Positions 17,924 through 26,314 of a stretch of 64,000 bases of DNA are shown in pieces. Within the stretch, counting starts at the first letter, position 1, and every line of letters starts with the position of its first letter. Origin of the DNA: Glacieibacterium sp965200405. Lineage in GTDB: Bacteria > Pseudomonadota > Alphaproteobacteria > Sphingomonadales > Sphingomonadaceae. Below the pieces are notes generated by a model that did no database searches, was not told the origin of the DNA, and worked only from the letters and a program-made list of their open reading frames with translations. The stretch is from positions 310,001-374,000 of the forward strand of contig NZ_OZ241356.1 in assembly GCF_965200405.1 (NCBI RefSeq), given 5' to 3'. The position numbers were made by a program, and so were the translations under genes.

Positions 17924-20080
17924 TTAGAATGTCGTGCGCGCGGTGATCCGGAAGTCGCGCCCCGACAGTGGCGCGAAGTCCTTCAGGAACGACGCCGCCC
18001 GCCGCGCATCGACATCGAATATATTATTCGCCGACAGCACGAAGCTCAGCGGGCGTGTCGTCCCCCAAGGTCGGATATTGATCTCGGCATTGACGCGCTT
18101 GAAGCTGTCGGTCGTCGTCTCCAGCGCCGACACCCGATCCTGCTTGGCACTCCATTCCAGTTCGACCCGGCCGTCGATCTTGGTGCTGGTCGCACCAAGC
18201 CCGCCGAGAACGCGCAGCGGCGGGATCCGCGGCGCCGGGCCGACATCGACGATATCGGCGTGGACGAAATCGGCGAGCGCGTCGGCGACGATATTGACGT
18301 CACCAAATGTCGCCAGCGTCAGCGTGCCCTGAACCTCGGCACCGTAATAGCGCGCCTTGGCCTGTCGCGACTGGTAAACCGGCAGTCCGTCTTCGACCGC
18401 GCCGGTACGGTCGTCATACACGAAGTTGTGGAACCAGTTGTAATAGACGGAGGCTTCGAACGTATAGCCCTTGCCCCGTCCGCGCAGGACCCCGTCGAGG
18501 CCTAGCGAGCGCTCGGTCTTGAAGTCGGGGTCGCCGATCTCGAAGGCCTCGGTGCCGGCATGCGGTCCGTTGGCGAACAGTTCCTCCGCCGAAGGTGCGC
18601 GGACCGTGTGGGACAGGTTGACGCCAAAATTCCAGTCGCTGGTCAAGGCATAGGACGCACCGAGCGAACCCGAGAGGCTGTCGAAGCTGCGGCTGCCGTC
18701 GAGGAACTGCGGCTGGGTCGTGGTCGGCTGCGACACGACCTGACTATGCTCGTAGCGCCCACCCGCCTCGAGCTTGAACTTGCCGAGTTGGAACTGCTGC
18801 AGGGTAAATAGCCCGAGCTGTTGCGTTTCGTTTCGCGGCAGAAAGGCTTCATCACCGACGACGTTGAAGTCGCGCGAGAAATACTGGACGCCGCTGGTCC
18901 CGGACCAGATGCCGCGTTTCGCCTGCACAACCTCGACGCGGCCTTCGATACCCTTGTTGTAGAAGGCGGTGCCGACCGAACCATCTTCCTCCAGTTCGAA
19001 GTGGCGATAGTTGGCATAACCGACACGCATCCGGATGGTATCGATGAAGCTGCCGCCCGCATCGATCTCCGCACGCGCATCGAGGCGGTTCTGCATCAGG
19101 TCGAGGCGCGGCGCTTCCTCGGTCTGGCCGGGGGCGGTGGCATAGCGAACCGGCACGCCGTAGACGCTGTCGTAATGGCTGTACGAGATGCCGAACGTGC
19201 CGCCTTCGGTGATCAGCGCGGCGCCGGCACCCACCGTCCAGGTCTTGCCCGATGAATTGGGCAAACTCCCCTTCAGCGCCGCGTTGCCGGCATAGTCGAT
19301 CGGATTATCCGGATCGACCGGCAGGCGGGCGGAAGCGAGCGCTTCGGCCCGGGCTTGTGGTGAAAGGACATAGCCACCGATCTTGAGGTCGTCGGACTTG
19401 AGGTAGCTGGCATCGGCATGGACAACGATCTTGCTGGTCAGCGGCACATCGACCGAGGCGCCGCCGGAGCGCTCGTTGGCGGCCGAGGCATAGTTGGCGA
19501 TGGCGTCGATGTGGACCGGCTCGTCGGGAACGGCGCGCGGAATGCGCTTGTCTAGGACGTTGACCACGCCACCGATCGCCGAGGAGCCGTACAGTAGCGC
19601 CTCTGGACCGCGCAGCACCTCGATACGCTCGGCAAGCAGTGGGTCGATGACGACGGCATGGTCGACGCTGGTGTTCGAGACGTCGATCGAGCCGATGCCG
19701 TCGGTCAGCACCCGGACGCGCTCGCCCTGCAGGCCGCGCAACACTGGTCGCGAGGCATTGGGACCAAAGGACGTAGCTGAAACACCCGGCGTGCGCGCCA
19801 GCGTCTCACCGATCGTCGGGCGAATCGATTGCGTCAGTTCCTCGCCCTGCATGATCGAGACACCCGAAAGGATGTCTCGGCGGTCGCGGTTTAGCGATCC
19901 GGTTACCACGATATCCGCCGAAGTAGAGGCGTGATAGTCCGTGGCGGCCGGGGCAGCGGCAGCGGTCTGGAGGCCGGTTGCGGCCTGAGAGGCGTCCGGC
20001 ACGGCTGCCGGCTGCGCGGCGACGACACTCCCGCCAAGGACCGACCAGGTCGCGCAACTTGCCAACAACATGAACCGCAT
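17924..20080 (-). CDS. TonB-dependent outer-membrane receptor (ZnuD-like)
   Basis: A 718-residue receptor with signal peptide (MRFMLLASCATWSVLGGSVVAAQ) and a TonB box region SADIVVTGSLN. The plug domain contains RPVLRGLQGERVRVLTDGIGSIDVSNTSVDH and RIEVLRGPEALLYGSSAIGGVVNVLD. The barrel ends in the outer-membrane insertion signal ITARTTF. The plug wording resembles the ZnuD-type zinc/heme receptors, but this is only a family resemblance. GAGGAG stands 8 nt before the ATG. A small palindrome at 20174-20184 could be a metalloregulator site. Confidence 0.85.
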   Translation of the reverse strand: MRFMLLASCATWSVLGGSVVAAQPAAVPDASQAATGLQTAAAAPAATDYHASTSADIVVTGSLNRDRRDILSGVSIMQGEELTQSIRPTIGETLARTPGVSATSFGPNASRPVLRGLQGERVRVLTDGIGSIDVSNTSVDHAVVIDPLLAERIEVLRGPEALLYGSSAIGGVVNVLDKRIPRAVPDEPVHIDAIANYASAANERSGGASVDVPLTSKIVVHADASYLKSDDLKIGGYVLSPQARAEALASARLPVDPDNPIDYAGNAALKGSLPNSSGKTWTVGAGAALITEGGTFGISYSHYDSVYGVPVRYATAPGQTEEAPRLDLMQNRLDARAEIDAGGSFIDTIRMRVGYANYRHFELEEDGSVGTAFYNKGIEGRVEVVQAKRGIWSGTSGVQYFSRDFNVVGDEAFLPRNETQQLGLFTLQQFQLGKFKLEAGGRYEHSQVVSQPTTTQPQFLDGSRSFDSLSGSLGASYALTSDWNFGVNLSHTVRAPSAEELFANGPHAGTEAFEIGDPDFKTERSLGLDGVLRGRGKGYTFEASVYYNWFHNFVYDDRTGAVEDGLPVYQSRQAKARYYGAEVQGTLTLATFGDVNIVADALADFVHADIVDVGPAPRIPPLRVLGGLGATSTKIDGRVELEWSAKQDRVSALETTTDSFKRVNAEINIRPWGTTRPLSFVLSANNIFDVDARRAASFLKDFAPLSGRDFRITARTTF

Positions 20081-20404
20081 CGTTAAAATCTCCTCGGCAT
20101 CGGATTACGCCCGGAGCGGGCTCCAGCACCCGCCGCTATCTCCATCGGTAGCGTCGCTCCTGTAAGGTTACAAGATATTATATCATTGAGTTGATCTCCG
20201 GTGCATGCCGAATAGTCGGACATTTGGAAATCGCACATCATTACGCAACCATTTCGAAGTAGAGGATAGGCAGCAGACGGCGTTGTCGAAGCTGCAGTCG
20301 TAGAGCCGATCGCCAGCCCCCGGCGCACTGCTCGATCCGGCGCCATAGTGGCGCCTGCACATGAAGCAGCCCAGGTCCGGGCTGCAAAGTATTGGGGATT
20401 GCTT
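20081..20404. other. Intergenic region upstream of TonB receptor
   Basis: This 324-nt stretch separates the divergent TonB receptor and the 58-residue protein gene. Short minus-strand frames across it show no family resemblance. The AT-rich part (about 20160-20230) contains GATAT-T-ATATC at 20174-20184. Both promoters are expected here. Confidence 0.5.
20174..20184. promoter_or_regulatory. Short palindrome, possible Zur/Fur-type operator
   Basis: GATAT-T-ATATC is an odd-centred perfect palindrome within an AT-rich patch, 94 nt upstream of the TonB receptor ATG. Zur and Fur sites in alphaproteobacteria are AT-rich palindromes of about this size. The match is short and no regulator gene is present, so this is a weak call. 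Confidence 0.3.
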
Positions 20405-20581
20405 ATGGCGCCGATCGACCAGGACTATTTCGTTGTGCGAGCCAAGTTGCACCACGACATCGCCAGCCGTGCCACCGATGCGGAGGTGCGCCGCCTCAAC
20501 GACGAGATGGCGGTGCGCTACCGCGCGCGGGCGGCAGCCTGTGCCATCGAGGCCAACGCTCTTGCGGTTGCCAACGGCTGA
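20405..20581 (+). CDS. Small hypothetical protein
   Basis: A 58-residue frame (MAPIDQDYFVVRAKLHHDIA...). It is predicted all-helical and rich in Ala and Arg, with a pattern (DYFxxRAxxHxxxAxxATDxEVRRLNDEMAxRYxxRA) that I have seen in short sphingomonad proteins of unknown role. No signal peptide or membrane helix. It stands alone between the TonB receptor promoter and the convergent T3SS cargo genes. Confidence 0.55.
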   Translation: MAPIDQDYFVVRAKLHHDIASRATDAEVRRLNDEMAVRYRARAAACAIEANALAVANG

Positions 20582-20654
20582 GGCAGTACAGCGAACATCA
20601 GTTCCGGTCTGGACGCCAAGTCCGACCGCCTGCCGGTGCTATGCCTAACCTGGC

Positions 20655-20900
20655 CTAGAGCACGCCCTTCGCAGCCAGCAGTTGGTCGACGCTGGTCTTT
20701 CCCAGGCGCAGTGCGTCGGCATCCTGCTGGCTCAACGTCACGGTCTTGAGGTGGTCGGCAAGCTCGCCCGACCAATATTCGAGAATGTATGTTCCACTGC
20801 GATGCTTGACGACCCAGTCGTCGCCGCGGGCATACTCGTCGCTGGTCGGTGCGACAGCCGCTGGCGGCTGGCCCGGTGTCAGAGTGAAGAAGTCGCTCAT
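20655..20900 (-). CDS. Small protein downstream of toxin-like gene, candidate immunity protein
   Basis: An 81-residue soluble protein (MSDFFTLTPGQPP...LAAKGVL) without signal peptide. Its ATG overlaps the stop of the upstream toxin-like gene in an ATGA, so it is translationally coupled to it. The body reads VVKHRSGTYILEYWSGELADHLKTVTLSQQDADALRLG. I recognise no family. The position and size are typical of an immunity protein or chaperone for the preceding gene; the lack of a signal peptide would fit a toxin acting in the cytoplasm. Function is inferred only from context. Confidence 0.6.
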   Translation of the reverse strand: MSDFFTLTPGQPPAAVAPTSDEYARGDDWVVKHRSGTYILEYWSGELADHLKTVTLSQQDADALRLGKTSVDQLLAAKGVL

Positions 20901-22417
20901 TTCGCGGTCCTCGACAGGTGGATCTCCTGAAACGGCGTTCCCTTGGGAAAGTCCAGCGTCGCTTCCGAAACGCCGCCCGAGGTGACACCGCCCGGAACCC
21001 AGAACTCATTAGCGCCGCGCTCGTTGCCCGACGGCAATTTGAGGTCGTGGAAGTCGGCCTTGTCGATCTTGACGATCATCGTGTCGGCATCGCGGAGGTA
21101 GCCGGCGCTCAGCCCGAGCTTCTGCTCGACCACCGCCATGTCGCCGTTGGCGGCACGGACCAGTCCCTCGAACTCCTTGTACGGCATGACGAAACCGCCG
21201 GGAGGCCCGAGCGTGCCGCGCGTATTATAGGCGTCGCGCGACAGGAAGCGCACCGCGCCCTCGTCGTATTTTGCGACCTCGCGGGCCATGCGCGCGTCGG
21301 CGATATAGCTGGCGGGCAAAGGCCGGCCGGGCTTCTCGGTCGCCAGGATATCGGCGATCTTGCTCGGCGAAAGCCCGGTGCGTTGCGCCGTCGCGGCGAT
21401 GTCGGCGCTGCGGCTGACCGAGACTTCGGCGACGCGCGCGACATGCGCCTCGGCCTTGGAAAGCGTACCGGCCTTCTCCAGCGCGCCGATCTCGTCGACC
21501 GTCAGGCCGCCGCGACCGACCAGCGCTTGCAGCCCGCCGGTCGAGGACTTGGCCGCGCTGACCAGCTCGGGCAGCCGCCCGGCAGTCCGAGCCTCGGCGA
21601 CCAGCGCCGCGGAATTACCGCTTTTGGCAGCAGCCGCGGTGAGTTCGATCAGCTTGCCGCCGCGCGCCGCGTCGGCGAACGTCTCGGCGACCTTGCCGCC
21701 CTTGATCGCCAGTTCGAGCGCCTCGCCAGCCTTGGCGACGGTGGCGAACTTGGTCACCGGCACGGCGACGGCGGCGACTTCGAAGGTGGCGCGTCCAGCG
21801 ATTTGCCCCCACCATTCGGACTCGGCGCTACCACCCTTGGCAGCAGCGGCGGCATGGCTGTCCTTCAGGCTGTCCCAGTTCGCCGCGATCCAGCCCTTGA
21901 CGTCGTTGCCGAGCTTGGCCGGGTCATGCGCCACCTCGCCGAGGTATTTGGCGATGCCCTCGCCGACCGCCGTGGCTTTCTCGGTGACGCGCCCGGCGTC
22001 GGGTACCCAGTCCGGAACATCGCCGACGACGCCGAGATGCTGTAGCCCCTCGACCGCCCAGCCGACCGGGTTGGTGTTGTAGCTCGCCTCCAGCACGCCC
22101 TTGGTCAGCCCCCAGGCGCCTTCGACCAGCGACTTGCCGCCGTTGAACAGTCCCTTGGCAAAGCCCTCCTGGAACGACGCGACGGACTTCGGATCGTCGA
22201 GAACGCGCTGCAGGCTGAAACCCCATTCGGTGCCGGCGCCGACGCCCGAGCTGCGCATCGCCTGCCCGAGCAGCGGCTGGACGGCGTGCATGATCACCCC
22301 GCCGGGCGAGGCCCAGCTCAGCGCCTCCTTCGCCCACTCCGCCGGAGTACGCGGCGGATCGCTGGCGGCGGGTGTCAGGGCGGCGCTGGTGCGTCCGCTG
22401 TCGATTGGTGCAAGCAT
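20897..22417 (-). CDS. Polymorphic-toxin-like protein, candidate T3SS effector
   Basis: A 506-residue protein from the ATG at 22417 (GAGG 7 nt upstream; an overlapping GTG at 22420 is the alternative). The first 30 residues are Ser/Pro/Ala-rich and disordered, as in T3SS signals. The middle is Ala/Gly-rich and helical. The last 100 residues form a separate domain: GGFVMPYKEFEGLVRA, VVEQKLGLSAGYLRDADTM, LPSGNERGANEFWVPGG, TSGGVSEATLDFP. That pattern recurs at the C-terminus of Rhs, hemagglutinin and other polymorphic toxins; I cannot name its activity. An operator-like repeat lies 56 nt upstream and the coupled 81-residue gene follows. Confidence 0.7.
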   Translation of the reverse strand: MLAPIDSGRTSAALTPAASDPPRTPAEWAKEALSWASPGGVIMHAVQPLLGQAMRSSGVGAGTEWGFSLQRVLDDPKSVASFQEGFAKGLFNGGKSLVEGAWGLTKGVLEASYNTNPVGWAVEGLQHLGVVGDVPDWVPDAGRVTEKATAVGEGIAKYLGEVAHDPAKLGNDVKGWIAANWDSLKDSHAAAAAKGGSAESEWWGQIAGRATFEVAAVAVPVTKFATVAKAGEALELAIKGGKVAETFADAARGGKLIELTAAAAKSGNSAALVAEARTAGRLPELVSAAKSSTGGLQALVGRGGLTVDEIGALEKAGTLSKAEAHVARVAEVSVSRSADIAATAQRTGLSPSKIADILATEKPGRPLPASYIADARMAREVAKYDEGAVRFLSRDAYNTRGTLGPPGGFVMPYKEFEGLVRAANGDMAVVEQKLGLSAGYLRDADTMIVKIDKADFHDLKLPSGNERGANEFWVPGGVTSGGVSEATLDFPKGTPFQEIHLSRTAK

Positions 22418-22473
22418 CACGCGACCTCGTGTTTAGCGGTCGTCGTTATGGTCGCGCGGGACGATTGGCCCAA

Positions 22474-22488
22474 TAATCGAAACGACTA
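22474..22488. promoter_or_regulatory. Operator-like repeat site A (TAATCG-AAA-CGACTA)
   Basis: One of four copies of TAGTCG-N3-CGACTA in the T3SS island (one mismatch). It lies 56 nt upstream of the toxin-like gene at 22417 and overlaps the stop codon of the ankyrin gene. On the minus strand a CATAAC hexamer starts 23 nt after the repeat, a possible -10 element. Confidence 0.6.
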
Positions 22489-23298
22489 GTGGCGGGCGCG
22501 GGCCGGGGGCCAGGCACCCTTGGCCTTGAGGGCGCGGACCTCCGAAGGCGACGGCGGCGGCGAGGGCCAGCCGATGGACTTGAGGCGCGCGGCGAGCCGG
22601 TCGTGGGCGGCCTTGTCGTCGGCGCTCTGGGCGAGCGACGGACGTGATACCGCCCAGCCGAGGGTGCCGCCGCTGTTGTCGCTGGCCCAGGGATCGGCAC
22701 CGCGCGAGATCAGCAGCTCGGCAATGGCAAAGCGGTGGGCGTCGAGCGCGGTCTGCAACGGCCGCGCGCCGAGGCTGTCGACGTCCTCGATCCGGGCGCC
22801 GTGATCGAGTAGCAGCCGCACCGCGCCGGCTGAGCCGAGCATGATAGCATCGTCGAGCGGGCGGCCGTTGCGGCCCGGCCTGGGGTTCGCCGACGCGCCG
22901 GCCTTGAGCAGCGTCTCGGCATACCAGGGCTCGGTGGCGCGCAGGGCGAGGGTCAGTGGCGGCTCCGCATCGGCGGGGCCGCCGGCGGGAACACCGGCCG
23001 CCAGCAAGCGCTCGACCATCGGCTTGTCGCACGTCGCGATGGCGATGCTCAGCAAGTCGCCGAGCGTGCCGCCGTGGGTGTCGCGCAGGCGCTTGTCGGC
23101 GGACAGCAGCTTCGTCGCATGATCGGCATTGCCGTCGAACACGGCGGCGACGAGGTCGCGTCCCGCGGCGCCGTTGTTGACCTTGGCGAGGACGCCGGCT
23201 CGCGTCGGCAGCACCGTTTCCGGGACGAAGCAGCCCTTGGCGTCGGCGGCGCTCACCGCGACGACGGCAAACAGGAGGAGTGCAGCACGCAAGGGCAA
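22486..23298 (-). CDS. Exported ankyrin-repeat protein, candidate immunity to the upstream lipase
   Basis: A 270-residue protein with an N-terminal signal peptide (LRAALLLFAVVAVSAADA) and about five ankyrin-type repeats. Examples are LVAAVFDGNADHATKLLSAD, PLTLALRATEPWYAETLLKAGA, PLDDAIMLGSAGAVRLLLDHGA and PLQTALDAHRFAIAELLISRGA. It begins at a TTG (23298) with no clear ribosome site, 66 nt after the lipase stop, so it probably depends on the lipase promoter. Exported ankyrin proteins next to bacterial toxins or phospholipases often neutralise them in the periplasm. That role is inferred from context only. Confidence 0.75.
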   Translation of the reverse strand: MPLRAALLLFAVVAVSAADAKGCFVPETVLPTRAGVLAKVNNGAAGRDLVAAVFDGNADHATKLLSADKRLRDTHGGTLGDLLSIAIATCDKPMVERLLAAGVPAGGPADAEPPLTLALRATEPWYAETLLKAGASANPRPGRNGRPLDDAIMLGSAGAVRLLLDHGARIEDVDSLGARPLQTALDAHRFAIAELLISRGADPWASDNSGGTLGWAVSRPSLAQSADDKAAHDRLAARLKSIGWPSPPPSPSEVRALKAKGAWPPARARH

Positions 23299-23364
23299 GT
23301 CACTGTATCCATGGTCGAGGTCTAGCCCGCCAGCCCGGCCGATGCCAAGCCGGATCAGCGCACT

Positions 23365-24279
23365 CTATAACGCGCGAGCGCCAGCGAGAACCCAGTCGAT
23401 CATGTGGCGGTCGACCGGATTGTGGCGCGCGATCCAGCCTTTGTCGTCGGGCGCGACGTTGGGGAGTTCGTGCCGCGCGCCATAGGCCGCGAGTGCGTCG
23501 AGGAGCAGCCCGGCCGGTCCGAAGACGATCGCGCCGAGGACTCGGTCGCCGCCGTCCTGCAGCTTGCTCAGGATCTCGCCATGGACGTTGTACGCCTGGA
23601 CCGCGACGTCGCCGCCGCCCTGCCCCTCGGCGCTGCTGATCGCCTTGGCGGCGTCGATGGTCTTGCCGCTGAGCCCGGCGGCGTTGAACGTGTCGGCTTC
23701 GCGCCCCGAGGCGATCGCTGTCGCTGCCGCCAGCCCGCCGCCGAGCGAATGGCCGGTGATCGTCACCGAAGCATCGGAACGAGCCAGCCGCTCGCCGATC
23801 GCCAGCGCCTTGGCATAGCTTTCGGACCCCGCGCCGGCCGCCTGCTGGAAATTGTTCTTCCAGTCCTCGCCCGATGACGAACCGCGGAAGGCAACGACAT
23901 AGCGCGTGTTCTCGCCCTCGCCGGTCGCATAGACGCGGGCCCGGAAGCTGGAGCCGGCGCGCTCGAGCACCTCGGGTTTGAGGTTGAGCTGGGCGAGTTC
24001 GCTGTCGCTGGCGACCCGGAAGCCGGCAGGCGGGGCGGGCGTGTCCTTGTAGACGTCGGCGGCGAGCAGCGCGCTTTCCTTGGTGCGCTCGGTCGAGGCG
24101 GGGATGCTGTCGCCCTCGGTGCTGCGAGCCGCGACGGCACTTCCGGCGGACAACAGCGGCGGGCGGGCGAGTTGCGACGGGGCGGCCCAGCCGGCGGCAT
24201 AGCTGCTGGTGTTCGCGCTTGCCGTCGGCGTTGGAGCCGGGGCTGGTGTCGGTCGGCTCGCCTGGATCGCCTGCAACAT
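23365..24279 (-). CDS. Class-3 lipase-like protein, candidate T3SS effector
   Basis: A 304-residue protein from the ATG at 24279. Residues 1-60 are a Pro/Thr/Ser/Ala-rich disordered leader without signal peptide, as in T3SS substrates. Residues 65-300 form an alpha/beta hydrolase of the lipase class-3/Mbeg1-like type. VVAFRGSSSGEDWKNNFQQA carries the oxyanion region, ITGHSLGGGLAAATA holds the nucleophile Ser178, and HNPVDRHMIDWV near the end supplies a catalytic His candidate (286 or 292). Lipases of this wording are frequent among secreted antibacterial effectors. Operator-like site B lies 57 nt upstream, and an exported ankyrin protein follows. Confidence 0.8.
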   Translation of the reverse strand: MLQAIQASRPTPAPAPTPTASANTSSYAAGWAAPSQLARPPLLSAGSAVAARSTEGDSIPASTERTKESALLAADVYKDTPAPPAGFRVASDSELAQLNLKPEVLERAGSSFRARVYATGEGENTRYVVAFRGSSSGEDWKNNFQQAAGAGSESYAKALAIGERLARSDASVTITGHSLGGGLAAATAIASGREADTFNAAGLSGKTIDAAKAISSAEGQGGGDVAVQAYNVHGEILSKLQDGGDRVLGAIVFGPAGLLLDALAAYGARHELPNVAPDDKGWIARHNPVDRHMIDWVLAGARAL

Positions 24280-24331
24280 CGTGGAAGTCCTCGGGTTCTG
24301 CCCAGTCAAACTCGCACTCGGACCGCCCTTC

Positions 24332-24356
24332 AACCATAGTCGAATCGATTATGGTT
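24332..24356. promoter_or_regulatory. Operator-like repeat site B, divergent (TAGTCG-AAT-CGATTA)
   Basis: The core at 24337-24351 is embedded in 11-bp arms, AACCATAGTCG and CGATTATGGTT, which pair with one mismatch around AAT. It lies between divergent cargo operons, 57 nt before the lipase ATG (minus) and 76 nt before the plus-strand ATG at 24428. On the plus strand CATATG begins 23 nt after the core, the same spacing as the hexamer at site A. Confidence 0.65.
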
Positions 24357-24427
24357 GGGCCGCCCTGCGACGCGCATATGGAGGGCCAAGGTTGCAGCAT
24401 CGTGCCGCCACCGACAGGACAAGACCG

Positions 24428-24928
24428 ATGACCATCGAACGCATCAGCAGCGCTCCGCCAGTCGCCTCGATCGGCTCGGCGACTGGCGCCGGCAGCGCGG
24501 CCGCGACGGCGCGCACCGCGATGGGCACCGTCGGCGAGCGCGTGCTGGCCTGGACGGCAGCGAGCAGCGGCAGCCCCAGCGCGACCGGGCAATGGAGCGC
24601 CAAGACCGGCGTTGCCAGCAGCGGTTTCGCGCCGAGCATGGCCGAGCTCAGCCGTGGCGGCGATGTCTATGGCCTGCGCTCGCTGACCTCCGAAATCGCG
24701 GCGCAGTCTGGCGCGACACCGGCACAGGAAGGCGCGCTGGGCCGGGCAGTCGAGGATTTCGCGCGTGGCATCGCGCTGCATTTCAACGGCCGTGCCGGTG
24801 GCGATGATATGGTGGACGGCGTTGCGGCAGCGCTCGACAGCGCCGTTTCAACCGGTTCCGACGGGATCGACGGCGTCACCAGCCGGATCGAAACCGCGGC
24901 GCGGATGGTTGATGCGCTGAACCGCTGA
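24428..24928 (+). CDS. Unknown soluble protein, candidate T3SS substrate or chaperone
   Basis: A 166-residue protein (MTIERISSAPPVASIGSATG...). The first 60 residues are Ser/Ala/Thr/Gly-rich and disordered, with no signal peptide. The C-terminal 90 residues are helical (LRSLTSEIAAQSG, ALGRAVEDFARGIALHF, TSRIETAARMVDALNR). No family recognised. It is the first gene of the plus-strand cargo operon beginning at operator-like site B and is followed after 11 nt by the 441-residue gene. The N-terminal composition fits a T3SS signal, which is weak evidence on its own. Confidence 0.6.
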   Translation: MTIERISSAPPVASIGSATGAGSAAATARTAMGTVGERVLAWTAASSGSPSATGQWSAKTGVASSGFAPSMAELSRGGDVYGLRSLTSEIAAQSGATPAQEGALGRAVEDFARGIALHFNGRAGGDDMVDGVAAALDSAVSTGSDGIDGVTSRIETAARMVDALNR

Positions 24929-24939
24929 CGGAAAGCACT

Positions 24940-26265
24940 ATGGGTATCCTGCCCCGGGTCGACCTGACGGCAAGGACGCTGGTCGATCTCAGGCAGGGCG
25001 TCGATGTCGACCTGCAACTCAGCGTCGGTGGCGGCGGAACGCCGGAAGCGGACCTGGCGCCAGGCACATTGCTGGCCGGAACCTCGGTTCATGTCGGACT
25101 GGACCGGGTGCTCAACTCGGCATCCGGGGTCGACAATCTTCTCAATGGGCCAGACGCGCTGGCGAGATTCAGGGCGACCACGGGAGCTGTGCCGTCGGAC
25201 CCCTCGCCGGTCGCTGACCGCGGCATGAGCGTGCGGGTCGGCGATCCATATTCCGAGGTTGCGACGCGGTTCGCGGTGGGCAGTTCGGCAGTGGTGGCGC
25301 CGGCGGTGCGGGCGGAGATCGCGCTGAAGGCCGGGGATGCGACGTTGGTGGCGCGGGTCGATGGCGGCGCGGACAGCCGGGGCGTAGCGGCGGTGCGCGA
25401 TCCAGTAGCGGCGACCGGAATTGCGCAGCGGATCGAAGGGCCGAGCGGGGCGACGGCCGCGGCGCGTGGGATCGCGGTCGGCGCCGCTGTGACCAATGCC
25501 GGAACACTGACGACGGCGTCGGTGGGTAGCCGACCGGTGGCGGTGTCGTTCGTCGGATTGGCCAACATATTCGGTGGACTGATCGCCACGCCGGGGCAGG
25601 CGCCGACGGGTGCAGTCGTCGAGTACCGCCGGGTGGACGGGGCGATGCTGGTCGAGCTGCGGACGACGACCGGCTTTGCGGGCAGCACGGCGACCAGCGC
25701 GGTGCCATTGACCGGGGCGGTCGAGGCGCGCGCCGGGCACGACGTTACCCTGACCGGCATTTACATCTCCTTGGCGGCGGCAGCCTCGGCAGCTGGCGCG
25801 GCGGCGGCCCAGCCGGCGGACGGTCGCGACATGCCGGCGGGGCATCCCGCAGGCCCCCTGGAGCAGGGCAGCTCGTTTGGCGAGGCGGAGCGCAATCCCG
25901 ACGGCACCGATCGGCCGTATCTTCACGCGATCTGGTACGATATCATGGCCTTGCGCTTCCTCGACGCGGGCATCCGGCTGTCCGACCGGTCGGCGGCGCT
26001 GCGCGATGTCGTCTGGGCGACGGCGCTGGAGCACGGCCCGTTCCGCGATCCGAGCGGCAACGACATACTCGACAATATCATGCAAGTCATCGACCCGGTC
26101 CACGCCAGTGACGGGGATATCATCGCCGCACTATTCGCCGAGCGCGCCCGTCGCGATGCCGATGGCGGCCTGGTCCACTATCCCGATGTCCAGCCCTTCG
26201 ACCGCGATCGCGTCGTCGAGCGCCTCGCCGACGAAGCCAGGCTGGCCGGCGCGCGCACGGCATGA
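24940..26265 (+). CDS. Large putative secreted protein with cell-wall-type C-terminal domain
   Basis: A 441-residue protein (MGILPRVDLTARTLVDLRQG...). Residues 1-290 are rich in Val/Ala/Gly and probably beta-structured, with no signal peptide. Residues 327-368 read YLHAIWYDIMALRFLDAGIRLSDRSAALRDVVWATALEHGPF in outline (key part RSAALRDVVWATALEHG). That segment resembles a domain with a VVWSTAVQHG motif in phage-tail-, VgrG- and cell-wall-associated proteins, where it is thought to act on peptidoglycan; this is a tentative resemblance. Two exported small proteins follow. Context suggests a T3SS effector. Confidence 0.6.
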   Translation: MGILPRVDLTARTLVDLRQGVDVDLQLSVGGGGTPEADLAPGTLLAGTSVHVGLDRVLNSASGVDNLLNGPDALARFRATTGAVPSDPSPVADRGMSVRVGDPYSEVATRFAVGSSAVVAPAVRAEIALKAGDATLVARVDGGADSRGVAAVRDPVAATGIAQRIEGPSGATAAARGIAVGAAVTNAGTLTTASVGSRPVAVSFVGLANIFGGLIATPGQAPTGAVVEYRRVDGAMLVELRTTTGFAGSTATSAVPLTGAVEARAGHDVTLTGIYISLAAAASAAGAAAAQPADGRDMPAGHPAGPLEQGSSFGEAERNPDGTDRPYLHAIWYDIMALRFLDAGIRLSDRSAALRDVVWATALEHGPFRDPSGNDILDNIMQVIDPVHASDGDIIAALFAERARRDADGGLVHYPDVQPFDRDRVVERLADEARLAGARTA

Positions 26266-26314
26266 CGGCACCACCGCAGGGCCCATGCGTTACGGCACCG
26301 ACATGGGGGATTAT

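Noticed and set aside
20083..20346. Short minus-strand frames upstream of the TonB receptor
   Set aside because: They start in AT-rich promoter sequence, have no ribosome site and show no family resemblance.
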